Made by a program: the position numbers and the translations under genes. Shown here one piece after another: positions 33,840 to 41,718 of a stretch of 55,260 nt of DNA. Origin of the DNA: Pseudoflavonifractor phocaeensis (GTDB lineage: Bacteria > Bacillota > Clostridia > Oscillospirales > Oscillospiraceae); the NCBI RefSeq assembly GCF_016901735.1, contig NZ_JACLZC010000013.1, positions 1 to 55,260 on the forward strand, given 5' to 3'. Positions within the stretch are counted from its first letter, which is position 1. Every line of letters begins with the position of its first letter. A model generated the notes under the pieces. It saw only the letters and a list, made by a program, of their open reading frames with translations. It ran no database searches and was not told the origin of the DNA.

Positions 33840-34169
33840 TCAATCTTGCTCAATAACTTTATCGTCCGTTTCCTGCAAATATCTTTCTGTATCGAAATGT
33901 GATTCAAGAATGTTTTTCAAGAATTCAGTTTCTACAACTCTGTCATTCTCATACAGTACAATTTCCGCTCCTTTTTTCTGTAACTCATCAATCAGTTCAT
34001 TCATATGCTGCAGTCCGTCTATGTTATCCAGACTGCATATATCAATATAGCCATTATTACTTAAGCATTCTTTTATTTCCATAAGGGAACGATTCAGCAT
34101 TTTTCTGATCAAGGGAATATATTTCTTTTCATTCCCATCTTTAATAACTTTAAACTTTATTTCACTCAT
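33840..34169 (-). CDS. Small protein of unknown function with L7/L12-like helix motif (cargo operon)
   Basis: The 109-residue acidic protein contains IPLIRKMLNRSLMEIKECL, which resembles the C-terminal helix of ribosomal L7/L12 (lysine-rich helix then xxLxEAKxxV). The resemblance is short and does not prove homology. It starts at ATG 34169 (GGGAG upstream), with ATGA overlap to the end of the preceding gene, and ends 21 bases before the ankyrin gene. Proteins of this kind occur as small immunity-like genes; the function is unknown. Confidence 0.6.
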   Translation of the reverse strand: MSEIKFKVIKDGNEKKYIPLIRKMLNRSLMEIKECLSNNGYIDICSLDNIDGLQHMNELIDELQKKGAEIVLYENDRVVETEFLKNILESHFDTERYLQETDDKVIEQD

Positions 34170-34981
34170 GATGTATTCTCCCGGTCTTTTTTCCACTGTT
34201 GCATCTTCTTTCTCGTTTTCTCATTCCACCATGCTTTTTCGTCAACCTTTTTCAAATATGACGGCATTCTCTCGATACATTTCTTCCGCAATTCTCCTGC
34301 ATCTTCTATAAGGTCTGCAAGAACTCTGCTCTCTTTCCTGGGTTCTTTTTCTTTCAGATATTCTGTGTAAATTACCCTGAATATACTGCTGAGTTCATCT
34401 GCCTTTTTCCTGTCTGTGCGTCCCGGGAAAATATGATAACAGGACCAGAGATATGCGTTAAGTTCCCGGATCTTCTGAACACTGACCTGAACTCCAAGGT
34501 CAATTTTTACCATATCACCGGTCGCATAAAGGAATATCAACGGTGTTGTGTCCCGATTCATTACACTGTAAGTTACGTCAGCCCCTCCTAAGATCACAAG
34601 TTCTTTCGGAACATATCTTCCATTAATCCGGAGCCAGTGCACACTTTCAGCAAAGTCTGTCCACCGCATTGATTCTGTCTTCAACTCAGTGATCGTCTCA
34701 AAATTTTCTTGTTCGATCAGCTCCTCCTGCTCTTCTTTTGTAAACCGCCTGTTCAGAGCGGGCAGACTCTGGTATGTTGTTCTATAATATCGGAGCAGGC
34801 GCGGCAGCGTCAGGACTGCGCCCGCCAATGCAAGAACACACGCTGCCAGCGACGGAATATTCTCCGGGCGCGCCAGTATCCCGGCGAAGCCTGCGAGCGC
34901 CAGCATTCCCCATACACACAGGGCAAGGTTTTTCTTAATGGGGTATCCTCTCCGCCATTCTGTTTTTCTCAACTGTTTCAT
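34166..34981 (-). CDS. Membrane protein of unknown function (cargo operon)
   Basis: The 271-residue product has two membrane helices near the N-terminus (LALCVWGMLALAGFAGILA and LAACVLALAGAVLTL). A cytoplasmic domain of about 200 residues follows, with WRINGRYVPKELV-like strands, TTPLIFLYATGDMVKIDLGV and a very basic C-terminus (WWNEKTRKKMQQWKKD). AGGAAA precedes ATG 34981. It is coupled to both neighbours. No family recognised. Confidence 0.6.
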   Translation of the reverse strand: MKQLRKTEWRRGYPIKKNLALCVWGMLALAGFAGILARPENIPSLAACVLALAGAVLTLPRLLRYYRTTYQSLPALNRRFTKEEQEELIEQENFETITELKTESMRWTDFAESVHWLRINGRYVPKELVILGGADVTYSVMNRDTTPLIFLYATGDMVKIDLGVQVSVQKIRELNAYLWSCYHIFPGRTDRKKADELSSIFRVIYTEYLKEKEPRKESRVLADLIEDAGELRKKCIERMPSYLKKVDEKAWWNEKTRKKMQQWKKDRENTS

Positions 34982-35238
34982 TATTTTTCCTCTGTCAGCT
35001 TCGCGATTTTATCTATCTCAAAAAGTACAGGACTTTGATAATCCGTCGTTTCGTCAGCAAAGCACCGCGCTATGCTGTTCCAGTGGATATCCGGGAGTTC
35101 ATTAACATTATCGCAGGATATGATCTGCTGCATAACGTCGTATATTTTTTTGATTATTCCCGAATACTGTAACTGCATACTATAATCGGAACAGAGTATC
35201 TGTATGACTTTTTCACAATGCTGTTTTATCTCTTCCAT
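34981..35238 (-). CDS. Small helical protein of unknown function (cargo operon)
   Basis: The 85-residue soluble protein (opening MEEIKQHCEKVIQIL) is mostly helical and acidic. It overlaps the preceding YezG-like gene by 13 bases and shares its last base with the first base of the next gene, so it is embedded in the operon. No family recognised; size and setting would suit an immunity-type protein, but this is a guess. Confidence 0.5.
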   Translation of the reverse strand: MEEIKQHCEKVIQILCSDYSMQLQYSGIIKKIYDVMQQIISCDNVNELPDIHWNSIARCFADETTDYQSPVLFEIDKIAKLTEEK

Positions 35239-35657
35239 GTGCTTTGGCGAACCTCATCTAACCACTTCATAAAAATCTCGCTTGAATCTATCCCCGTCTT
35301 TGCGGAACAGATACTTTCATACTTATATTCCGTGTCTATTTTACCGCTTTTACAGTCATAGATTATTTTTAATTCTGTGGGGACAGGTTTTCCGTAATGT
35401 ATGCATATTTGTCTTATCTTCTCCAGATCTGATTCTCCAAGATCCAGAAAATCCCATATCGCGTCCGGATCGGCAGCTATATTATTTGTTGTTTTAATCT
35501 GACCGTCAATGTTGAAAAATGCATTGAAAGAAATACTGCTTTCTTCGATGGAGCCATAAGCATAAACCTTATCTGCCCTGTTGCCCGCGAATTCGACGCA
35601 TAGTGCAACAATCCGCGACTGGGCCTCCATAAATTCATCTTCAAATACTCTGTCCAT
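35226..35657 (-). CDS. YezG/DUF600-like small protein (cargo operon)
   Basis: The 143-residue protein (RADKVYAYGSIEESSISFNAFF, split by a turn, then DAIWDFLDLG and TELKIIYDCKSGKIDTEYKY) resembles the DUF600/YezG family, whose members include antitoxin-like immunity proteins. The match is judged by eye and is moderate. AGGAGG precedes ATG 35657. No toxin gene is seen next to it. Confidence 0.5.
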   Translation of the reverse strand: MDRVFEDEFMEAQSRIVALCVEFAGNRADKVYAYGSIEESSISFNAFFNIDGQIKTTNNIAADPDAIWDFLDLGESDLEKIRQICIHYGKPVPTELKIIYDCKSGKIDTEYKYESICSAKTGIDSSEIFMKWLDEVRQSTWKR

Positions 35658-35690
35658 AGCCTCCTCCTTTGAAACAATACTTATTTTCCC

Positions 35691-36839
35691 CTAACTTCCG
35701 CTGTATTCTCCTGACAGGAGCATATCCCTCACTTCATCGTACTCGTCCGGCAGCGCCTGCGACAACAAGCCGGACGCTTCTACACGGAAGACCGTTCCGT
35801 CATCATATAATACAGCCAGCACCATATGCTGGGGATCTGTGATTTCCTCTTCACCCGTTCCGGATTCCCAGTCAAAAACACCATACTTGTCTAACGCCTC
35901 AACAATCTGCTGTCCATCCGCATAATATCCGCCCTGTACCTGGTGGAGATCATCAAAAAGATACGCATCCGACGTTCGATATCTTTTACTGTCCAACAGA
36001 TCATAGTATACACATTCTGTACTTGTGTTCTTATTTTCCATAAAAGCGACAGCATATACATTTTCCGTAAAGTCAGATGTGCGTTCTTCTATGCCGTCTT
36101 CAAGGAGATAACTTACATCATACATGCCGAATTTGCGTTCCGGTTCGTATTCTTCCAGGAGCAAAGGTATGTTGAGCGTATCCACATCTTCTGTCGTGAT
36201 GTCAAAATCCTCAATAAACTGTTCCAGATCAACTTTGCTGTACTGTTCTTTTGTAAGTCCTGCCGCCCGGATCAGTTCTTCCGGAGTGATCAGCCTCTGT
36301 TCCGAATACGTCTCTTCCCCGGTTTCTGTCACATAGATACCCGGTTTCTGATCCAGACTCCAGAGAAATTCATCCTTGTTAAAAGTTTCTTCCGTAGTGA
36401 TCTCTATCGCAGTAAGCCCTTCTTTATCCGGTTCTTCTCTGTAAAAAGGAATATAAATATATGCGATTTCATATTGTGCTTCATCTGTAATAACCGAATA
36501 GTGCCCTCTCAATTCCCGCCATGTTATTTTTCCGTGTTCACTTTTTTCATGGGAACTTGCATTTCCTTTCCAGCTTTTGCATTCGCCCTGAAAAAACTCT
36601 ATGAATTCTTCCGCCTGTTCCGTTAAGTTTAACGTACTTTCCCCGGCATACTGCGAAAATAATCCCGTCAGCGCTTTTGCATCTTCCTTCTCTGCGCACC
36701 CGATAATGTTTTCTATCATTTCATCCGCCAATTCTTCATCAGAACGATATGCATTGGATGATCCCCGCTTGAAAACGATGCATCCGCTCAAACTGCATAC
36801 AAGGGCGCAGCATACGATAAGCAGTAATACCTTCCTCAT
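35691..36839 (-). CDS. Lipoprotein, DUF5104-like (cargo operon)
   Basis: The 382-residue product has a lipoprotein signal peptide ending LVCSLSGC (Cys at about 20). Its first folded part (DEMIENIIGCAEKEDAKALT, then a FSQYA segment) resembles DUF5104 domains. The rest is acidic and beta-rich, with several YDDGTVFRVE-like strands, and is expected outside the membrane. GGAAGAG precedes ATG 36839. It lies 18 bases after the other lipoprotein gene, and the two may act together at the surface. Function unknown. Confidence 0.7.
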   Translation of the reverse strand: MRKVLLLIVCCALVCSLSGCIVFKRGSSNAYRSDEELADEMIENIIGCAEKEDAKALTGLFSQYAGESTLNLTEQAEEFIEFFQGECKSWKGNASSHEKSEHGKITWRELRGHYSVITDEAQYEIAYIYIPFYREEPDKEGLTAIEITTEETFNKDEFLWSLDQKPGIYVTETGEETYSEQRLITPEELIRAAGLTKEQYSKVDLEQFIEDFDITTEDVDTLNIPLLLEEYEPERKFGMYDVSYLLEDGIEERTSDFTENVYAVAFMENKNTSTECVYYDLLDSKRYRTSDAYLFDDLHQVQGGYYADGQQIVEALDKYGVFDWESGTGEEEITDPQHMVLAVLYDDGTVFRVEASGLLSQALPDEYDEVRDMLLSGEYSGS

Positions 36840-36857
36840 AAATTCTCTTCCTTTCAG

Positions 36858-38153
36858 CTAATATACGGTCACTTTCCCGCTCCCGGATATCGCGCACTCC
36901 GCCTCTTCGGTATAGATATCTTCCCGGAGCTTATCCTCATAATCAGATCTGCCAATCTGTTTCCACGCTTCAGACTCTGCCATGCGCAGATAGATCCCAG
37001 CCGGCACGCCCTGACAGTTCTCCGTCAGCCAGTCCGGTACGGCTTCCAAAAATGTCTCGTACTGGCCTGAACATAGGGCCTCATCCATAAAAATATACGT
37101 CACAGCGGAAACCTCCTTTAAAAACGATTCTCCATCCGCCGCACCGTTTCCTCCATCCTTAATTTCCGTGTATATCTTTATCCCTTCGGAAGGCAGATAC
37201 TGCTCCGCAAATATGCGGACCTGCTCTTCGTAGGAAGGGCGCTTCAGAATTTCTCCGTAATCATCTTCATACCGGTACAGGCCGTTTTCATAGGTACGGT
37301 ACACTGTCACGACATCCGATTCACCGCCCTGTTCCGGATACACCTTTAGGTGTTCCTGCTCGACGGCGTCTCCCGGCGCGTAGGATATATAATGAAACTG
37401 CTGCTCATATTTCCCTTCGATCCAGTCCAGCATCTGCACGACAGATGTAACGACCCCTTTCTGTGTATCGGTCAGTCCCTCATAAGGCCCGGTAAGGCCT
37501 GTCATGTCCATAACCTCTTCCTGTCTGGCACCAAGCCATGCGCCGCCGTCATAGCTGGCCTTCCATTCGCCGGGCCCGAAGGTGATGCTCCCGTCCGGAA
37601 ATGTGCCTTCACCGACAGTCAGCCCCGTATGGCAGTTCACGATCTTTGCGCTGACACTCCAGTTTGGATCCCCTGTTTCCATGATTCCGGTCAGGACATC
37701 CGATGTCGTGATCGTCAACAGCATCTTTGCCTGTAGAATACCGTCGATATTCTCGTCGATATGATATATGAAACGGCTGTGATCGGTATCCGCCTCTACA
37801 TAATAGCCCTGTTCGTCTTTCTCCATATCTTCCAGCACATCGTCAATGGACCCGGCGTACATCTCTATAAGTTCTTCTTTCTGCGTCGGCGTCACTTCCA
37901 GAATTAGATCATCCCCGTCACGCCTTACATCGGTACAGTAATCTTCAAAAGCCTCCATGTTGTCCTCGATATCTGTATTGGCAAACTTAAATATCGAGGC
38001 AGGTATGGTAATCTTCTCTGTCATCTCCGGCAATGTTTTTCCGGCATCCGGGTCCTGGACCTGATCTGCTGCCGGAGCGCCCGCACAGGCGCTGCAGACG
38101 AGTACCGAAGCAGCTGTTACCGCTGCGAGCACTGTTTTATATAGCTTGTCCAT
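36858..38153 (-). CDS. Large lipoprotein of unknown function (first gene of cargo operon)
   Basis: The 431-residue product begins MDKLYKTVLAAVTAASVLVC and continues SACAG, a lipoprotein signal with Cys near residue 23. The mature part is acidic, with TEKITIPASIFKFANTDIED and several GxYxVEAD-like segments typical of cell-surface proteins of unknown role. AGGAG is 7 bases before ATG 38153; an upstream in-frame ATG at 38177 is not needed. It heads the tightly packed eight-gene operon that ends at 32776. No family recognised. Confidence 0.65.
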   Translation of the reverse strand: MDKLYKTVLAAVTAASVLVCSACAGAPAADQVQDPDAGKTLPEMTEKITIPASIFKFANTDIEDNMEAFEDYCTDVRRDGDDLILEVTPTQKEELIEMYAGSIDDVLEDMEKDEQGYYVEADTDHSRFIYHIDENIDGILQAKMLLTITTSDVLTGIMETGDPNWSVSAKIVNCHTGLTVGEGTFPDGSITFGPGEWKASYDGGAWLGARQEEVMDMTGLTGPYEGLTDTQKGVVTSVVQMLDWIEGKYEQQFHYISYAPGDAVEQEHLKVYPEQGGESDVVTVYRTYENGLYRYEDDYGEILKRPSYEEQVRIFAEQYLPSEGIKIYTEIKDGGNGAADGESFLKEVSAVTYIFMDEALCSGQYETFLEAVPDWLTENCQGVPAGIYLRMAESEAWKQIGRSDYEDKLREDIYTEEAECAISGSGKVTVY

Positions 38154-38366
38154 CCTCTCACTCCTCTGAAAACACATTTCTATGCTGATAATAATACCAT
38201 ATTCAAGCTGTAAAAGTTACCGTTTTTATAGATTTTTTCATCTCAGATCTGCTAAGAACGGCAACACCCCAGGCAGTCAGGGTATCTGTGCGCAATGTAT
38301 CTCCACTCTCTGTCCTGACAACTGTTCTTCCATGATTAGTACGAGTGCTCCACCGCCTTCTTCTGA

Positions 38367-38560
38367 CTAGTATCCGGTCACTACTGCCGTGATCTCATAT
38401 TCATATACTCTGCCTTCGACGTCTGTATATGTCACGCTGCTTCCCTCATTCTCCATGCCAATATCGACAAACTGCGGCGCCGCTTTAGAGTCTGAGATCA
38501 CAAACTACGGATTTTCTATTTCTACATATCCGGGTATATAGATAAGAATACCATAAAATT
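38367..38560 (-). pseudogene. 3' remnant of an unidentified gene
   Basis: On the complement a frame ending at TAG 38367-38369 reads VISDSKAAPQFVDIGMENEG and then SSVTYTDVEGRVYEYEITAV. One codon position further upstream it is interrupted by a TAG after PGYVEIENP. The pattern of a real beta-rich protein with an in-frame stop suggests a decayed gene. It has no visible start. The parent family is not recognised. Confidence 0.35.
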
Positions 38561-38740
38561 ATGAAAAATTTTACTGCTGGTACAGATTACGGCGCAGCAG
38601 CCTGTGCTGTGATTCCATGTATTGTTTTTAGATTCCTGCCTCCTATACTTTTTTCATATTTATTGTATAGGATGGGCATTCTGCGCCGGGAAATTACAAA
38701 TACGCACTTTGAGAAGCTATATATAATAATGTAAGCACAC

Positions 38741-38765
38741 GAGCAGCGAGCAGCGAGCAGCAAGC
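38741..38765. repeat. Tandem 7-base repeat near relaxase 3' end
   Basis: GAGCAGC occurs three times in tandem (38741-38761), with a fourth degenerate unit after it. It lies in a 745-base stretch (38178-38922) without intact genes, between cargo and relaxase. The GC-rich half (38780-38920) has hairpins such as GGGACGGAAATCC-type pairings and CGCAGATTTTCAATCTGCG (about 38869-38887). An oriT is possible there but not demonstrated. Confidence 0.5.
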
Positions 38766-38922
38766 AATGCCTGTGTTAATACACACAGGCCGCGGGACGG
38801 AAAATCCCCCCAGGGATTTCCGTCCCGCTATGCTTGTTGAGGGCATCGCCCCCAAGCCCCCTTGAACGCAGATTTTCAATCTGCGGCTGCGCGTTCTGCG
38901 AACGCTTTTGACCATAGCCAGC

Positions 38923-40335
38923 TCACCGCTGGCCGTGGTCTTTTTCTTTTTCGGCGTCGTGCTCTGCCTCCATGTTCAGGATGCGATCCACGTTGGCTTT
39001 GGCCGCCAAAAGCTCCCGCATTTCCTCGCGGGAATGGCGGTACTCGGCGTAGTTTTTCTTCTTTTCCTCCAGCAGCTTGGCGTACTCCGCCTGCAACTCC
39101 TTCATCTTGGGCAGCTTCTTCACGCCCAGATTGTCAAAGGAATCCTTGGCGGCCCGGTGAAGCAGGATTTCCGACTCGTGCTCCTGCCGGAATTTTGCGG
39201 AGTAACCGGCCTTCCGGTAGGCAACATAGACCTCGCGGGTCTTAGCATAATTGACAATGTGGGTGCGCAGTACGGCGATCTCCGCCATGCGCTTCTCCGC
39301 TGCCTTGATCTGCGCCGACAGCTCGTTGTGATGGGCGGTGGCCGCCGCCGCTTTGTCCGCCAGTTCGGCGTACTCCAGCAGGTTGTGCTCGGTGAGGAAA
39401 TTCATAGTCCGGGCCATCTGCTTCAGGTTAAATACCTTCGCCCAGCGGACGTACCCCGCGCCCTTTCCGGCCTGTAATTTTGCCTGAATGTCCACCAGCA
39501 GATTGACTTTCGGCGGCTCGGCCTGTGCGGTGGTTTTCTTGCGGGGCGTGTGCTCTTTCTGGCCGGAGAGGACCGCCAGAAGATCGTCCAGCGTGTAGCC
39601 CGCGCCCAGACTGTCCAGCCGGGCCGCTCTGTCCCAGCCGGGCAACTTCAGCCGGTACGATTTCCCGCGCTTTGATACCTCGCAGCCGTCCTCCCGGAGC
39701 AACTGAAACAGCACGTCCAAGTCAGCGGGTTTCTGCGCCAGCGCCTGGTCGATGGCCAGCCGCAGCAGCTCCCGGTGGGAGGGCTTGGCCTGGTCTCCCA
39801 GCCACTTGTTGTAGCTTTTCCCATGCGGTTTCGGATTCTCCACAATGGACAGGCCATTCTCGATGCAGATGGTGTCGCTCAGACGGCGGACGGCCCTGGT
39901 GCTGCCCCAGAAGTTGCGAAACTTCCGGTCGCAGTCCAGATTCACCGCCGACCAGATGATGTGATTATGAACGTGCGATTTATCTATGTGAGTGCAGACT
40001 ACAAAGGCGTGTCTGCCTTTGGTGAAGCGTTTGGCAAATTCCACGCCCAGGCGATTGGCCTCCTCCGGGGTGATCTCGCCGGGCTTGAAGGACTGGCGCA
40101 CATGGTAGGCGATTACATCGTCCGCGCCGCGTATCCGCCCGGTGGCAGCGATATACTGGCGCTTTGCCAGCAGAAATTCTGCATCAGCGGTCCGGCTGTC
40201 GCAGCCATAGCCGGTAATGAGCCTGCCGTTGTCCGTCTTTTGCGGGTTTTCCACATAGTCGATGATGTCGCTGACCGCTTTGCTCTCGGTTCGGCCTTTG
40301 CCGGTATGCAGCGGCATGATGCGGGTGGTAGCCAT
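38923..40335 (-). CDS. Relaxase, VirD2/MobA type (Tn1549-like)
   Basis: The 470-residue protein has the relaxase domain of Tn1549-type elements: a KAVSDIIDYVENPQKT opening with VAYHVRQSFKPGEITPEEAN, and the metal-binding triad VCTHIDKSHVHNHIIWSAVN. The C-terminal half is coiled-coil and charged. It would nick the element's oriT for transfer. ATG 40335 has AGGAGG upstream. Usually a MobC-like accessory gene precedes it; here the upstream DNA is instead the broken MobV gene, so the relaxase module has been joined in by recombination. Confidence 0.9.
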   Translation of the reverse strand: MATTRIMPLHTGKGRTESKAVSDIIDYVENPQKTDNGRLITGYGCDSRTADAEFLLAKRQYIAATGRIRGADDVIAYHVRQSFKPGEITPEEANRLGVEFAKRFTKGRHAFVVCTHIDKSHVHNHIIWSAVNLDCDRKFRNFWGSTRAVRRLSDTICIENGLSIVENPKPHGKSYNKWLGDQAKPSHRELLRLAIDQALAQKPADLDVLFQLLREDGCEVSKRGKSYRLKLPGWDRAARLDSLGAGYTLDDLLAVLSGQKEHTPRKKTTAQAEPPKVNLLVDIQAKLQAGKGAGYVRWAKVFNLKQMARTMNFLTEHNLLEYAELADKAAAATAHHNELSAQIKAAEKRMAEIAVLRTHIVNYAKTREVYVAYRKAGYSAKFRQEHESEILLHRAAKDSFDNLGVKKLPKMKELQAEYAKLLEEKKKNYAEYRHSREEMRELLAAKANVDRILNMEAEHDAEKEKDHGQR

Positions 40336-41098
40336 AACAAGTTCCTCCTTTCCCGTAAACGAAGAAGATTTTTGCTTTTTTCATGGGGATTGACATATAC
40401 TTATCCAGCAGAGCCGCAATCTCGGCAGCTCTGCTTTTTGCGTTAAAGGCTCCAATACCGGCCAGTAGTTCCTCCAGCTTGGCTTTTTGTTTGGTCAGGC
40501 GGGTCATCTCCTTGAACACTCTGGGCGGGATATGGTCACGTCCGGTCTGGCTGGCGCTTTCCCCACGCTCCAGATCGGGATATTTCCGCACCATATGTTC
40601 CCAGAACTTGTCCTGCCACTGGGTCAGCTTTTTCTTGTTTCCCACGATCTCCTTGGCACTGAGCCTGCCATCCGCAGTCAGCGGGACAAAAGAAAGGTGC
40701 ATATGGGGCGTTTTCTCGTCCATATGCACCACAGCAGATATGATTGTTTTGGAGGCTTGGTTTTGCTGGAGAAAGGTCAGCGCCTCTTGAAAATAGGCTC
40801 TGATCTCAGATTTTTTCTTTCCCTGAAAGAACTCCGGTGTGGCAGTTACCAGGGCTTCCACGACTCGAACACTATCTGACCTGGTACGGCAACCGGCTTC
40901 TTCGATTTGCCGCTCTGCCTCCACACGATATTTTCGTTCCGGCTCGATAAGATGGAAATTATATTTGCTCCTGCTGATGTCCACATCGGGATTGCTGGCG
41001 TATTTCTCTTTGGTGCGCTCGTTGTGGGCTTCAATGTTCCCGATCTCTGGTCCTTTGTACTTGGCAAAGCGGAGAATGGCATACTGCGGCTTGCTCAT
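40184..41098 (-). CDS. MobV relaxase, C-terminally truncated by recombination junction
   Basis: Residues 1-235 or so match the MobV copy at 31227-32207 (ILRFAKYKGPEIGNIEAHNE, VVHMDEKTPHMHL, TGRDHIPPRVFKEMTRLTKQ). After LLDKYMSIP (about 40385) similarity stops. The frame then runs out of register through the start of the VirD2-type relaxase gene to a stop at 40184, giving a foreign tail of about 65 residues. The natural C-terminal coiled coil is missing. The catalytic domain is complete, so activity is possible, but the gene is best seen as a truncated relic. It overlaps its HTH partner by 4 bases. Confidence 0.75.
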   Translation of the reverse strand: MSKPQYAILRFAKYKGPEIGNIEAHNERTKEKYASNPDVDISRSKYNFHLIEPERKYRVEAERQIEEAGCRTRSDSVRVVEALVTATPEFFQGKKKSEIRAYFQEALTFLQQNQASKTIISAVVHMDEKTPHMHLSFVPLTADGRLSAKEIVGNKKKLTQWQDKFWEHMVRKYPDLERGESASQTGRDHIPPRVFKEMTRLTKQKAKLEELLAGIGAFNAKSRAAEIAALLDKYMSIPMKKAKIFFVYGKGGTCYGYHPHHAAAYRQRPNREQSGQRHHRLCGKPAKDGQRQAHYRLWLRQPDR

Positions 41099-41313
41099 AC
41101 TCTGTCCCTCCTTTTCTGCCAGATCAGGTCATAGCCCAGCACGTCGGCCAGCTCCACGACCTCCTTGTAGCGAATAGATTCCCGCTGGAGCTTGGCCGAC
41201 AGGTTGGAAACACTGTCCGACCAGTCGTATTTCTCATGGAGCAGGTCAACTACCTCTTGCATGGTGTATCCTGCCCGGATGATCTGCGCCTTAATCTCGT
41301 TACGTACCGTCAT
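41095..41313 (-). CDS. Small HTH-like protein paired with the truncated MobV
   Basis: The 72-residue protein (VRNEIKAQIIRAGYTMQEVV and YKEVVELADVLGYDLIWQK) is a clear paralogue of 32210-32428, and similarly placed just before mobV. ATG 41313 has GGAGG upstream. It confirms that two related mobilisation modules exist in the element. Confidence 0.72.
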   Translation of the reverse strand: MTVRNEIKAQIIRAGYTMQEVVDLLHEKYDWSDSVSNLSAKLQRESIRYKEVVELADVLGYDLIWQKRRDRV

Positions 41314-41341
41314 AATCAAAAATCCTCCTAAATTTACTTGA

Positions 41342-41385
41342 TAAAAAAGCGAAGCTGGTACGCCCTCAGGCGTAGCCGCTTCGCT
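41342..41385 (-). terminator. Terminator between primase and second MobV module
   Basis: On the complement a 17-bp perfect stem (41385-41369 with 41364-41348) and 4-base loop lead into six T (41347-41342). It lies 29 bases before the HTH start. Between it and the primase stop (41386-41718) I see no gene that I can support; two copies of GTACGTACGTAC (41689-41700 and 41751-41762) occur near the primase end. Confidence 0.92.
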
Positions 41386-41718
41386 GTGTCGTGAAAACTT
41401 CTCTTGTTACCAAATCCGTTCAGAATTGCCGGTGCGATGTCCTGTCCATCATCCGCACCTTCCGACTTTCCCGTTCCGTGTGACTTGGCTCGAAACCGTG
41501 CGTTTTCCCATGATTCCATGCACCCGGTTCGCTGGTTCGAGAAGCACGGTTTCGTAAAATAATTTCTGCCAATTGTCAAATACTTTTCGATTCTCACTAG
41601 CCTTGATTTGCACCTCCGATTTTGCCAGTGATTTTTGATATACAACCGCTGAATTGCTATAAAAGAGAGAACAACGGTCAATCAAAGTGTACGTACGTAC
41701 AGCGTCCGATTCCCAGTG

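Noticed and set aside
38741..38765. Tandem GAGCAGC units considered as a CRISPR-like array
   Set aside because: The units are 7 bases, contiguous and without spacers, so they do not form a CRISPR.
41334..41685. Two overlapping complement frames between the primase stop and the second MobV unit
   Set aside because: One runs through the strong terminator; neither has a ribosome site or a family match.
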